Positions 6,770 through 18,700 of a stretch of 32,849 bases of DNA are shown piece by piece; positions within the stretch are counted from its first letter, which is position 1, and each line of letters begins with the position of its first letter. A model generated the notes under the pieces. It was not told the origin of the DNA. It saw only the letters and a program-made list of their open reading frames with translations, and ran no database searches. A program made the translations under genes and the position numbers. This DNA comes from Anammoximicrobium sp964409865 (lineage in GTDB: Bacteria > Planctomycetota > Planctomycetia > Pirellulales > Pirellulaceae), in contig CAYPGE010000044.1 of NCBI GenBank assembly GCA_964409865.1, positions 1 through 32,849 on the forward strand, in the 5' to 3' direction.

Positions 6770-9700
6770 TCACTCCAGCCCTCCCTCCCAGTCCGCCAAG
6801 AAGGCATCCACCGCTTCCTCGTAAGGCGAACTCCGCAAGCGGCGCGGGACCCACAACTCGTCTTCATCCTCCGTCCGACGCGCGCCGGAGGCCGCATGGG
6901 CGAACTCCGAATGATCGCTGTCCAGCCGCAGCGGTTCGCCCGCCGACCAGTCGGCCCAGACGGCGTCCAGATCGGAAAAAGGATCCGAGATGCGGGATGC
7001 GGGATGCGGGACCAAAGCTGAAGAGGCAAGCGGCGACAGCACCGGGGCCATCAGATCATCGGCGTCCGCCGAATGCCCGTACCCCAGCACATGCCCCAGT
7101 TCGTGCAACACCACGTGCCGCAAGTCAAAGCCGTCATCGGCCATTTGTCCCTTGTCATCGGTCCGTTGTCCGTTGTGAAGTGACGAAGGACCACTGACCA
7201 CTGACCACTGATCACCGATCACCGACCACCCCCACCCCGCCGCGTCGTCGTCGATCCGCACCACGCCCATCGCCGTGTCGGCCAGGCCCAGGTAGGCCCC
7301 GCCCAGGTCCGCCACCTGGAACTGGACTTGCGCCAACGCCGCCGACTGGGCCGCCGTCAGCCCCGTCCCCGACCACCACGCGGAGGCTTCGGCCACCACC
7401 GGCGCCAACGCCTCGGCGCTCAACGCCGCGCCCGTCGCCGCCGGCGTCCTCGCCGCCTCCGCCAGCAGGCCCTGCTGGCCCGGATCCATCGTCGTCCAGA
7501 TGTCCATCCCGGACACCACCCAGTTGAAGTTCTGACCGCCACGGTCCACGAACTGCACGTCCAACACCGTGTCCCCCGCGGCCATCTTCACCACGAACGT
7601 GTGGACCGTCACGATGCCCGGCTCCAGGTTGTCCACGTGGAACGTCTGATCCTCGGCCTTCACGTCGAAGTTGTCGTACGTGTACCGGTAGCCGCCCGTC
7701 CCCAGCGGATTCGACAGGTAGACGCGCACATAGTACGTCGGGGCGGACTGGACGTTGACCTTGAACGTGGCGTTGCTGCCCGTGTGCAAGTCGCGATTCA
7801 GCGGGCTCATCCCCGACGAGGCCCGGTCCGCCGCCGCCACGCGGGTGGACCAGCCGTACCCGCGCGTCGCACTGTACAAGTCCCGCGGGCCGACGGAGGT
7901 AAAGCCCGGCTGCGTCATCAAGTTCGAGGCCTCGAAGTCGAACCGCAGCACCGTCCCGGGATCCGCAACCGACTGGAACTGTTGTACGGCCTCGCCCAAC
8001 CCCGTGCCCTCGACTTCCTGGACCGTGATCCTCGCGTCCGACGGACTGGGATCCACGCCCGACGGACGCTTGACCGTGAACGTGAACGAGCCCGTGCCCG
8101 TGGGCACTTGCACGCCCTGGATCGTGGCGTCATGATCCATGCCCGTCACCATCCCCAGGCTCGAGGCCACCGTCGCCAACGTGTTCGGCTTCGCGCCGCT
8201 GACCGTGTAGGTGTCGATCGTCGTGCCGTCGGCGTCCAGCGGCGCGCTGGGACTGGGCGGCGTCACCGTCAGCGTCCGGACCAGCGACTGGGCCCGCACC
8301 CGCAGGGCGTTGATCACATAGTGCGGGTCCACCCCGCCCGCGTTCTCCAGCCGCAGGGTCAACGTGCCGTCGTTGACGGGGACCACAAAGCTGGGCATCG
8401 ACCACTGGCCCGCCGTCGTGCTGACCATCAGCTGCGGAACACCTTCGGCCCAGACTCTGAGCAGGTCATGGTAGAACGGCGACGTGTCCCCGATCACCAC
8501 CGTCACCACGTACGGCCCGGGGGCGGGCACGTCCAGCTGGAACGTGCCGTCGTAGCCGTAGTGGCCGTCGCGCCGCAGCGCGTCCGGCCCGTACCGGTCA
8601 AAGCTGGCCAGCGGCGCTGCGCTTGAAGACCAGCCAAAATCGCTTCCGCCGCCCGCGTACCGCTTGGTGATCGGCACGCCCATGTAGCCTGGCTGCGTAA
8701 CGCCGCTGCCGGCGTTGAAATCAAATCTCCACTCCAACTGGACGCCCTGCCGCAAGACCGAGATCGCCAGGTCCGACGTCGCGTCGGGAGTGGCACCCAC
8801 CGTGTCGTCGTCGACCTCGACCGTGACGTCCAGCACGGGGTTCGTGGCAGAGTTCAGCGTCTGGCCGCCTTTCAAGTACAGCGAGTTGCCGACGATCTCG
8901 AACATCCCGCTGTCAGGCCCCGACAAGCTCAAGTCGTTGTCTCGATACTCCGGCCGCGCGTCCTGATCCGTGACCACGATGTCCGCCACCTTGAGCGCGG
9001 TCGCGACCGGGCCTTCGGGCAGCGACGTGGTGGTATTGACCAACGCCACCTGGGGCGGATCGTTGGCGTCGGTGACGGTGATCGTCAAGCTCGCCGTATC
9101 GTCCGGCCTCTCGCCCACGGTTTCGTCGTTGACCGTGACGATGACTTCCAGCTCCGGGTTGGTCTCGAAGTCCAGCACCGCGCCGGGCCGCAGCCGCAGC
9201 TGGCCGCCTTGGATCACGAACATCGCCCCGTCCGCGCCGCCGATGCTCACCAAGTTGGTCCCCAGCCCGTCGTCGAGGATCGCCAGATTGGCTACGGGGA
9301 GCCCGGCCGACGTGTCCGTGTTCTCCGGCAGTTCCGTCACTGCCTCGGTCAACTCGATCCTCGGCGGATCGTTCACGTTGGTCACGGTGATCGTGATGGT
9401 CGCCGCATCCTCCGGCGTGGTGCCCAGGCCGGGATCGTCCACCACCACGGCGACCTCCAGCTTCGGGTTGGTCTCGAAATCCAGCACCGCGCCGGCCTTC
9501 AGGAACAGCAAGTTGCCGCCGATCTCGAACATCCCGGCGTCGTCGCCCGCCAGGCTCAGCACGTTATTGCCCAGCGCGTCGTCTCTGACCACGATATTGG
9601 CCACCCTGATCCGCGGCGTCGTGGGCGCGTTCTCCGGCAGCGAGATGACCGGATTGGTCAGCGACACCTGCGGCGGGTCGTTGACGTCGGTCACCGTGAT

Positions 9701-12700
9701 CGTCAGCGTCCTTTCGTGCCACAACCCTTCGCGGTCCGTCGTCCGCAGGCGGATCGCATAGCTGGCTTTCGTCTCGAAGTCGAACATCGCCGCCGTCTTC
9801 AACTGGTTGCCGTCGATCACAAACGAGCCGTTGTCGGCCGAACCGATGCCGGGCACCAGCGAGTAGGTGTGCGAGTCGTCCGGCAGGTCCACGTCCACCG
9901 TGGTCAGCGTGCCGACGTCCGTCCCGGCCGGCAGGTTTTCGGCGACCGCGGCGGGGGACAAGTTGAGGCCCGTCGGCGGGTGGTTGCCTTGGATGAACAA
10001 GGTGCTCGCGTCCACACCGGTCTCGTCGAACGTGTCGGTCACCCGCAGCCGGATCGGCAGCAGCACGTTGGCCGGCAAGTTCAGGGCCGCCAACTGGGCC
10101 CACGGCACGACCGGCGCAACGCCTGCTGCATCGTCGAACGCGCCGTCGTTGTCCAGGTCCCACTCGTATTTGACAATGCTGTCCCCGCAGGCCTCGTTCG
10201 GATCGTACGACCCGCTGCCGCTGAGCGGCAGGTCCTGCCCCAGTTCGATCGTGTACGGTCCATTGGCCTCCGCCACCGGCGGCAGGTTGCCCTGATTCAC
10301 GAACACATCGAAGAACGACTCGGCCATGCTCGGCGGCACGTTGTCGTCCGTCACCCGCAAGGTGACCGTGTACGTGCCGAAGCTTGGATAGGCATGCGTG
10401 GTCGTCGGGGCGGCGCTGGCAAGGTCATACGTCCCGTCACCATCGAAGTCCCACTCGTACCGGACGATCGAATGGTCCGGGTGCCCGTGATGGGAACTGC
10501 TCGCGTCGAACGTCACCGTGTCGCCGCACGCCGCCGGGTTCGGGTCGGCCGTGAAGCTGGCAAACGGCTCGTTCTGGTAAACCCTCACCAGCGTGCTCGA
10601 CGCCGCCCATGCTCCGTCGTGGTCCGTGACCCGCACGCCGACCGTGTACGTGCCGCCGTCCGCGTAGGCGTGCGTCGCGACGTTGCTGCTGGTGGAGGAG
10701 AAATCGTAAGTGCCGTCGTTGTCGAAATCCCACTCGTAAGTGAGCGGATCGTCGTTCACACCGGCCGGATCGCTGGCCGTGATCGTGACCCCGACCGGCT
10801 CCTCCTCGTCCACCGGCCCGTCGTTCGTCACACTAATCTCCGGCGGCAAGTTCGTCACCGTGACCACGCTCCGGTACACCGATTCCGACATCACCAGGCG
10901 GACGTTCCAGAAACTGCTCGACTCACCCCGGCGGAACTGCCAGTCCCCGTCGCCATTCTGCGTCAGCTCCCCGATCTTCGTGCCCGTGTCCCCGTCGTCG
11001 TCGTCGCCCTGGTCCTCGTCGTCCCGGTACTTGAGGTACGTCTTGCCGCCCACGTCGAACGTGCCGGTCACCGTGATGATGTGCGTGTCGTAATCCAGCT
11101 CCACATCCTCGCCCCGGTTCAGCTCGTCCCGGATCCACTGCTTCACGTCCCCTTCCGTCTGGACGGTCACGCCGGCCGGATCATCGGGCATGGTGATGTC
11201 GACCTTCAGGATCTTGGTCTCCGCCGTCGCCCCCGTCGCCCCTGCCATCGCAGCCAGGTAGGCGGCCTTGCCCGCCAAGAACTCCGCGTACGTGGCGGTG
11301 CTGTTGTTCAACGCCTGCATGTCGTCGTAGATCTGCTGAGGCGTCTTGGTTGAACCCAAGTTGTACCGCGCGTTCAGCCAAGCGATGCTCCGCGCCGTGG
11401 CTCCCGCCAGGCACTGGCTGTCGCCTTCCTGGACCCCCGGCACGCCTTCGTGCTCGATCAGGCTGCTGATCAACTGGCCGATCATGATCCCGGCCGGAGT
11501 CCCGACGACACTGGCCGTCACCGCCGGCTGGTCCAGCTTCAGGTCTCCGCCCGGATGGTAATCCAGCGCCGTCACCGGGGCCGTCGTCATCGTGCCCGTC
11601 GGCATCGTGGTCAGAATGTGGTCGTCCACCGTGGCGATGTAGTCCAACGTCGCCAGCTGCGCCCCCTCCTGCAAGCCCAACAGGCTGATGTCAAAATCGC
11701 CGCCTTCGTTGGTCAAGTCGGCAAAGATCGGCATATTCTGCACGATCCAGACCGGGGAGCCCTGGCCCGTCTGCGCCGCCACGTTCAGGTACATCGTCTG
11801 GTTCGGATCGCCGACCACGTCCGCCGTGAACATGCCCCAGCTAGAGTTCGGGACCACCAGGTTCCCAGCGGCGTCATACCAGCTGAGCTGGCGGAACTGG
11901 AAGTTGCTCGCCCCCGGATCCCCGGACACCGCCGGCAGGAAGTCGTCGTCCGTGACCGAAACGCTGACCCCAAACTCGCTGAACTCTGTGCCCGTCTCGT
12001 TGTCGATGTAGGTATGGACGGCCGTGAAGGCGTACACGCCCGCGGCCAACTCCACCGTGCTGCTGTCCCCGTCGCCCCAGTTGACCGTCACCACGTGCGT
12101 ATCCAGCGTCCCTGGATCCACGAACGTTCCGCTGAGCGTCACGCTGTCGCCTTCGTTGATCGTCGCGTCGCTGAGGGTCACCTCAACGTCGGACGGCAGG
12201 ACGTTTTCCACAAACACGTCAAAGAACGATTCCACCCACCAATCCGGGTCCGTCATGTCATCGTCGCGGACGCTGACCGTCACCCGGTACGTGCCGTCGT
12301 CGGCGTACACGTGGCTGCCGGCAATCGTCCCGTTCATGCCCAGCGTACTGCCCGGCGGCCCGAACGGCGACTCGGTCACCACGCCCGCTTCGACCGTCCC
12401 GTCGCCCCAGTCGATGGTGGCGACGTGCGTGTCCAGCGTCCCCGCATCGTGGAACGTCGCCGGGGCCAGCGACACGAGTTGCCCTTCTTTCGCTGTCCTG
12501 TCCGGCCCCGCGTTGATTGTCGGGGCCACGTTCTGGACCGTCACCGTGATCGTTTCGGTCGTCACCCCGCCGTCGTCGTCCTCGACGGTCACCGTCACCG
12601 TGTACGTGCCGTCGTCCGCATAGACATGGCTGCCGTGAACCTCGCCGGCTTGTGCGCCCGCCGGCTCGACCACGGTCCCGTCCTCGACCGGCGACGTGTC

Positions 12701-15700
12701 GCCCCAGTCGATCGTCGCAGTGTGCGTGTCTTCCACTCCCGGATCCGTGAACGTGACCGACGGCAGTTCAAACAACGTCCCTTCGTCGAAGGGCAGAACG
12801 ACGCTGGGGACTGCAACCACCGGCAACTCGTTCTCGACGGTGATCGGCACCGTGGCGCTGTCCGAGTCGCCGTCCTTGTCCGTGACCGTGAGCCTCGCGG
12901 TGAACGTCCCGTTGTCTCGGTAGGTGTGTGTCGGATTCTGTTCCGTCGACGTCTCCCCGTCGCCGAAACTCCAGAAGTAAGTCAGCGGCAGATCGGCCGG
13001 GATATCGCTGCCCGCGCCCGTGAACTTGATTTCCAGTGGCTCGAACCCGCTGCTGACATCCGAACCGGCAGTCGCCACCGGCGGCACATTCGTCACCCGG
13101 ATCGTCGTCTCGTCCGTGCTGGACACGCCGAAGCTGTCCGTCACGCGCAGCCGGATCGTGCGTTCGACCGGCCCGTCGCCCAGCCCCAGGTTCTCCATCG
13201 CTTGCGGCGTCAGTTCCAGTTGCTCCCCATCGCCGTCGTCGAAATCGCCCATGCCGTCCAGATCCCACTCCCAGGAGACGATGCTGTCGCCGCAGCTCGT
13301 GTTGGGATCGGTCGAACCACTGGCGTTCAACGTCAATCCGCTGCCCTCCGGGACGGGGTACGGTCCGTCCGCGTCGGCCACCGGCGGCAGGTTGCCCAGG
13401 TTCACATTGATCACCTGCGTCGCCAGGTCCGTCTTCGCAGGCGTGTTGTCGTCCGTCACCCGCAGGGCTGCGGTGTACATCCCAAATTGCGTGTACGCAT
13501 GCGTGACCGTCGCGCCGGTCGCGTCCACATCGAAGGTCCCGTCGTAGTCGAAATCCCACTCGTACTGCACGATGCCGTAATCCGGGTGGGCGTTGTACGA
13601 ACTCGTGGCGTCGAAGGTGACGATCTGGCCACAGGCGGATGGATTCGGATGGGCCGTGAACAACGCCACCGGCTCGTTCACGTAGATCCTCAGCTCCGTA
13701 TCGTCCGTATGCGTCAACCCAAAGCTGTCCGTCACCTGCAGACGGATGGAGATCGGCGACCCGTCCTGCGGCCGCTCGTCCAGATCCGCCCAGGGCACCG
13801 TCGGCGTCGCGCCCGAGTATTCGTAGCTGCCATCCCGATCAAAGTCCCATTCGTAGCGGACGATCGAGTCGCCGCAAGACGCATCGGGATCGCTAGATCC
13901 GCTGCCGTCCAACACCAGGTCTTCCCCGACGGCCAGAATGTACGGCCCGTCCGCGTCGGCCACCGGTGCCCGGTTCCCCAGGTTCACGTTGATCACCTGC
14001 GTCGCCAGGTCCGTTTTCGCAGGCGTGTTGTCGTCCGTCACCCGCAGGGCTGCGGTGTACATCCCAAATTGCGTGTACGCATGCGTGACCGTCGCGCCGG
14101 TCGCGTCCACATCGAAGGTCCCGTCGTAGTCGAAATCCCACTCGTACTGCACGATGCCGTAATCCGGGTGGGCGTTGTACGAACTCGTGGCGTCGAAGGT
14201 GACGATCTGGCCACAGGCGGATGGATTCGGATGGGCCGTGAACAACGCCACCGGCTCGTTCACGTAGATCCTCAGCTCCGTATCGTCCGTATGCGTCAAC
14301 CCAAAGCTGTCCGTCACCTGCAGACGGATGGAGATCGGCGACCCGTCCTGCGGCCGCTCGTCCAGATCCGCCCAGGGCACCGTCGGCGTCGCGCCCGAGT
14401 ATTCGTAGCTGCCATCCCGATCAAAGTCCCATTCGTAGCGGACGATCGAGTCGCCGCAAGACGCATCGGGATCGCTAGATCCGCTGCCGTCCAACACCAG
14501 GTCTTCCCCGACGGCCAGAATGTACGGCCCGTCCGCGTCGGCCACCGGTGCCCGGTTCCCCAGGTTCACGTTGATCACCTGCGTCGCCACGTCCGTCAGC
14601 CCGCCATCGTCCGTTACTCGCAGGGCCGCCGTGTACTGACCAAACTGCGCGTACGTGTGCGTGAGCGTCACTCCCGACCCATCCGCCTCGAAGGTTCCGT
14701 CGTAGTCGATGTCCCATTCATAGATTACGATGTCGTGATCCGGCGAGGTGTGGTAGGAATCGCTGGCGTCGAAGGTGACGATCTGGCCGCAGGCGCATGG
14801 ATTCGGATGGGCCGTGAACACCGCCACCGGTTGGTTGTCGTACACCGTGATCCGGAACGTGTCCGACACCGCCGCGTTGCCCGTGTCCGTGGCCGTCACC
14901 TTGACGTCGCTCGCGCCCACGTCCGCCTCGGTCGGCGTCCCGCTGAAGGTGCCGGTCCCCGGCTGGAACGTCAGCCACGCCGGCAGCGCGGAACCGTCGT
15001 CCAGCGTTGCCGACAGCGTCAGGATGTCCCCCGAATCCAAGTCGTCATCCGCAAACGTGTCGCCCGGCACCGTATAGCTGAACGCCGTGTTCTTCGTAGC
15101 CGTCTGGTCCGGGATCGGGTTGGCCAGCGTCGGTTCGTCGTTCACCGATGTCACCGTGATATTCACCTGGACGGTGTTCGAGTCGTCCGTCCCGTCGTTC
15201 GCCTTGTACGTGAAGCTGTCCGCCCCGTTGTAGTTCGCGGCGGGAGTGTACGTGAACGAACCGTTCGCATTGAGCGTCACCGTCCCATGCGCCGGATCCG
15301 TCACCTTGACCGCCGTCAGGGCGTCGTTTTCCACGTCCGTGTCGTTGCCCAACACGCCCGGCGCGGCCACCGTCAGCGGCGTGTCTTCCGCCGTCGTGTA
15401 GCTGTCCACCACCGCCACCGGCGCGTCGTTCACCGCCGTCACGTTGATATTGACCTGGACGGTGTTCGAGTCGTCCGTCCCGTCGTTCGCCTTGTACGTA
15501 AAGCTGTCCGGGCCGTTGTAGTTCTCGACGGGCGTGTACGTGAACGAACCGTCCGCATTGAAGGTCAGCGTCCCATACGCCGGATCGCTCACCTTGATCG
15601 CCGTCAGGGGGTCGTTCTCCACGTCCGTGTCGTTGCCCAACACACCCGGCGCAGCCACGACCAGCGGCGTGTCTTCCGCCGTCGTGTAGCTGTCCACCAC

Positions 15701-18700
15701 CGCCACCGGCGCGTCGTTCACCGCCGTCACGTTGATATTNNNNNNNNNNNNNNNNNNNNNNNNNNNNNNNNNNNNNNNNNNNNNNNNNNNNNNNNNNNNN
15801 NNNNNNNNNNNNNNNNNNNNNNNNNNNNNNNNNNNNNNNTGATATTCACCTGGACGGTGTTCGAGTCGTCCGTCCCGTCGTTCGCCTTGTACGTGAAGCT
15901 GTCCGCCCCGTTGTAGTTCGCGGCCGGCGTGTACGTGAACGAACCGTTCGCATTGAGCGTCAGCGTCCCATGCGCCGGATCTGTCACCTTGACTGCCGTC
16001 AGCGTGTCGTTTTCCACGTCCGTGTCGTTGCCCAATACGCCCGCCGCCGCTACGACCAACTGCGTGTCTTCCGCCGTCGTGTAGCTGTCCGCCACAGCCA
16101 CCGGCGCGTCGTTCACCGCCGTCACCGTGATGTCCACCTGCACGATGTTCGAGNNNNNNNNNNNNNNNNNNNNNNNNNNNNNNNNNNNNNNNNNNNNNNN
16201 NNNNNNNNNNNNNNNNNNNNNNNNNNNNNNNNNNNNNNNNNNNNNNNNNNNNNCTCCGCCACCGGCTCGAACGTCAGGTTCGCAATGTCGGCCACCGCGA
16301 TGAATTGGCCGGCCGTCACCGCCGTCCCGTTCAGCTTCAGCGTCCCCGCCCCCGGCAACGTCGTAATGTTCACCCGGTTGAACGCATTGGCCGGGATATC
16401 GTCCGGGTCCGTGAACCCGAAGTCCCCTGTGGCAAACGTGTACGCCGTGTCTTCCGCCGTCGTCACCGTCGTGTCGGTCCCCTCCGGTGGATCGTTCACC
16501 GGCGTGACCGGGATCGTCACCGTGCCCGTCGTGCTTTGCGGCGGCGCGGGAGTATTCCCCTGGTCGTTCACCGTGATCGTAATCGTGGCCTCGCCAACGA
16601 AGTTCGCCGTGGGACTGAAAGTCGATTCCACCACCGCGGCGTTCAACGCGGCGAGCGTGCTCGTAAACTCCATTTCGGCGTCCTCGATCCCGTTGCCCGT
16701 GATGAACGTCAAATCCCCCAACGCCGCTGGATTCAGCGACACCGTGCCGTTGACCGCCGTCATGGTCGCCCGGATGATCCCGCTTCCCGCGTCTACGTCA
16801 AAGAACTGCAGCGCGCCCGCCAGGAGCGTCCCGATGGTGTCTTCCCACGTCTCCCACTTTGACAGATCCGGGTAAATGAAGATCACCGGCGCGTCGTTCA
16901 CCGCCGTCACCGTGATGTCCACCTGCACGATGTTCGAGTCTGCCGTCCCGTCGTTCGCCTTGTACGTGAAGCTGTCCGCGCCGTTATAGTTCTCGGCTGG
17001 CGTGTACGTAAACGAACCGTTCGCATTGAAGATCAATGTTCCGTGCGCCGGGTCCGTGAGCTTGACCGCTGTCAGGGTATCGCCGTCCTCGTCCGTGTCG
17101 TTGCCCAGCACGCCCGGCGCCGCTACCACCAACTGCGTGTCTTCCGCCGTCGTGTAGCTGTCCGCCACGGCCACCGGCGCGTCGTTTACCGCCGTCACGT
17201 TGATGCTCAGCGTGTTCGGCGTCGGGTCCAGGTTCACCCCGCCGTGCTCCGTCCCGCCGTCGTCTTCCACCTGGAACGTGAACGTCGTGTACGGGCTCCC
17301 GTTCGCCTCCGCCACCGGCTCGAACGTCAGGTTCGCAATGTCGGCCACCGCGATGAATTGGTCCGCCGCCACCGCCACGCCGCTCAGCTTCAACGTCCCG
17401 GCCGCCGGCAACGAGGCGATCTTCACTCGGCTGAACGTGTTGACCGGGATGTCGTTCGGATCCGTGAAGCCGAAATCCGCCGAGGCAAAGGTGTACGTTC
17501 CATCCTCGAGCATGGTGACCGTCTTGTCCGTGCCCGCCGGCGCGTCGTTCACTTCCGTCACGCGCAGCGTCATCCAGCCTTCGTCGGTCGCCGTCCCGTC
17601 GCTGACGCGGACCCGGAAGGTGTAGTCCCCAGGGCCCTGCTCCTCGGCGGGCGTCCAGGTGAACACGCCGCTCGCCGGGTCGATCGCGGCGCCGTCCGGC
17701 GCTCCCAACAGCGAGAACGTCAGCGTCTGCGGGGGAAGGTCCGGATCCGTGGCCGTGGCCGTAAACGTGAAGGCCACCTCTTCCGGTGTCGTTCGCCCCG
17801 CCGGCACGTCCGCCGAAACGGTGTACACATTCGCCGCGGCGTGCGTGCCAAAGAAGCCGAACTGACCGTCGTTCGTGACCTCAAACGCACGTTGGTTCTT
17901 GTTTGCGGCCACCCCCAAAATGTCGGTCATCAACGCGGCGCCGGGGAAGGAGGCCACCGGCATGGTGGAGGTCACCGATTTTCCGTCGGCCGCGAGCGCG
18001 TAAACCCAAATACTCGGGCTCGGTCCGCTGGCTTCCTTCCCGACGTACAGATAGCTCTGGGCGGTCCCGACGCCACTGAGCTTCACGTACATGACATTCC
18101 CGCCGGTCAGGCTGTCAAGCAGGACCGTTTCGCTGTCAGTCGCGGGATCGTAAACCATGACTTTGGCACCGCCGTCACCACCGTCGCCGAAATAGACCAG
18201 GTCCTGTCCGCCAATGTAGTAGCTCGACAGACTCCGAATGCGGCTGGTATTGGGGCTGATATGTGTGTGGGCGAGGGTCAGACCGACGCCGTCGTGGGTC
18301 AAGTCGCCAACGTTCCAAGTGTACACATTCTTCTGGACTCCGCCGTAGTCATTCGAAAACAGCAGGGTGCTGTCGTGACTGAAGGCCATGCTGTCATGTT
18401 TCACGTTCTGATCGTTGGTGATCTTCGCGACGCTGGCCGCGCTCCAGGCCGTCCCGTCCGTCGGCAGGCTGGCATAGACGGCGTTTGCCGGTGTGGACGT
18501 CCCGCTCAGCACCCGCCCCAAATCGTCCGATATCGCGCCTCCGCGCAAATGCGAGACGTCCACACCCAAACTTTCGGCTGTGGCCGAAGCCAGCGGCGAC
18601 ACGGCATCATCCGCGTGCGCCGCACGCAGCGCGGGAATACTGAACAGGGAGGCCGGGCTTGTAACATAATCGGAATTGGACGTCACGAACAGGAATTGGT

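Noticed and set aside
7139..7230. CRISPR or promoter operator array
   Set aside because: The units are seven bases, contiguous and inside a coding frame.
11450..15916. Plus-strand open frame of about 1,488 codons opposite the giant gene
   Set aside because: It is Arg/His/Val-rich with no domain. It mirrors the repeats of the minus-strand gene and crosses the N gap, so it is a GC-driven shadow.
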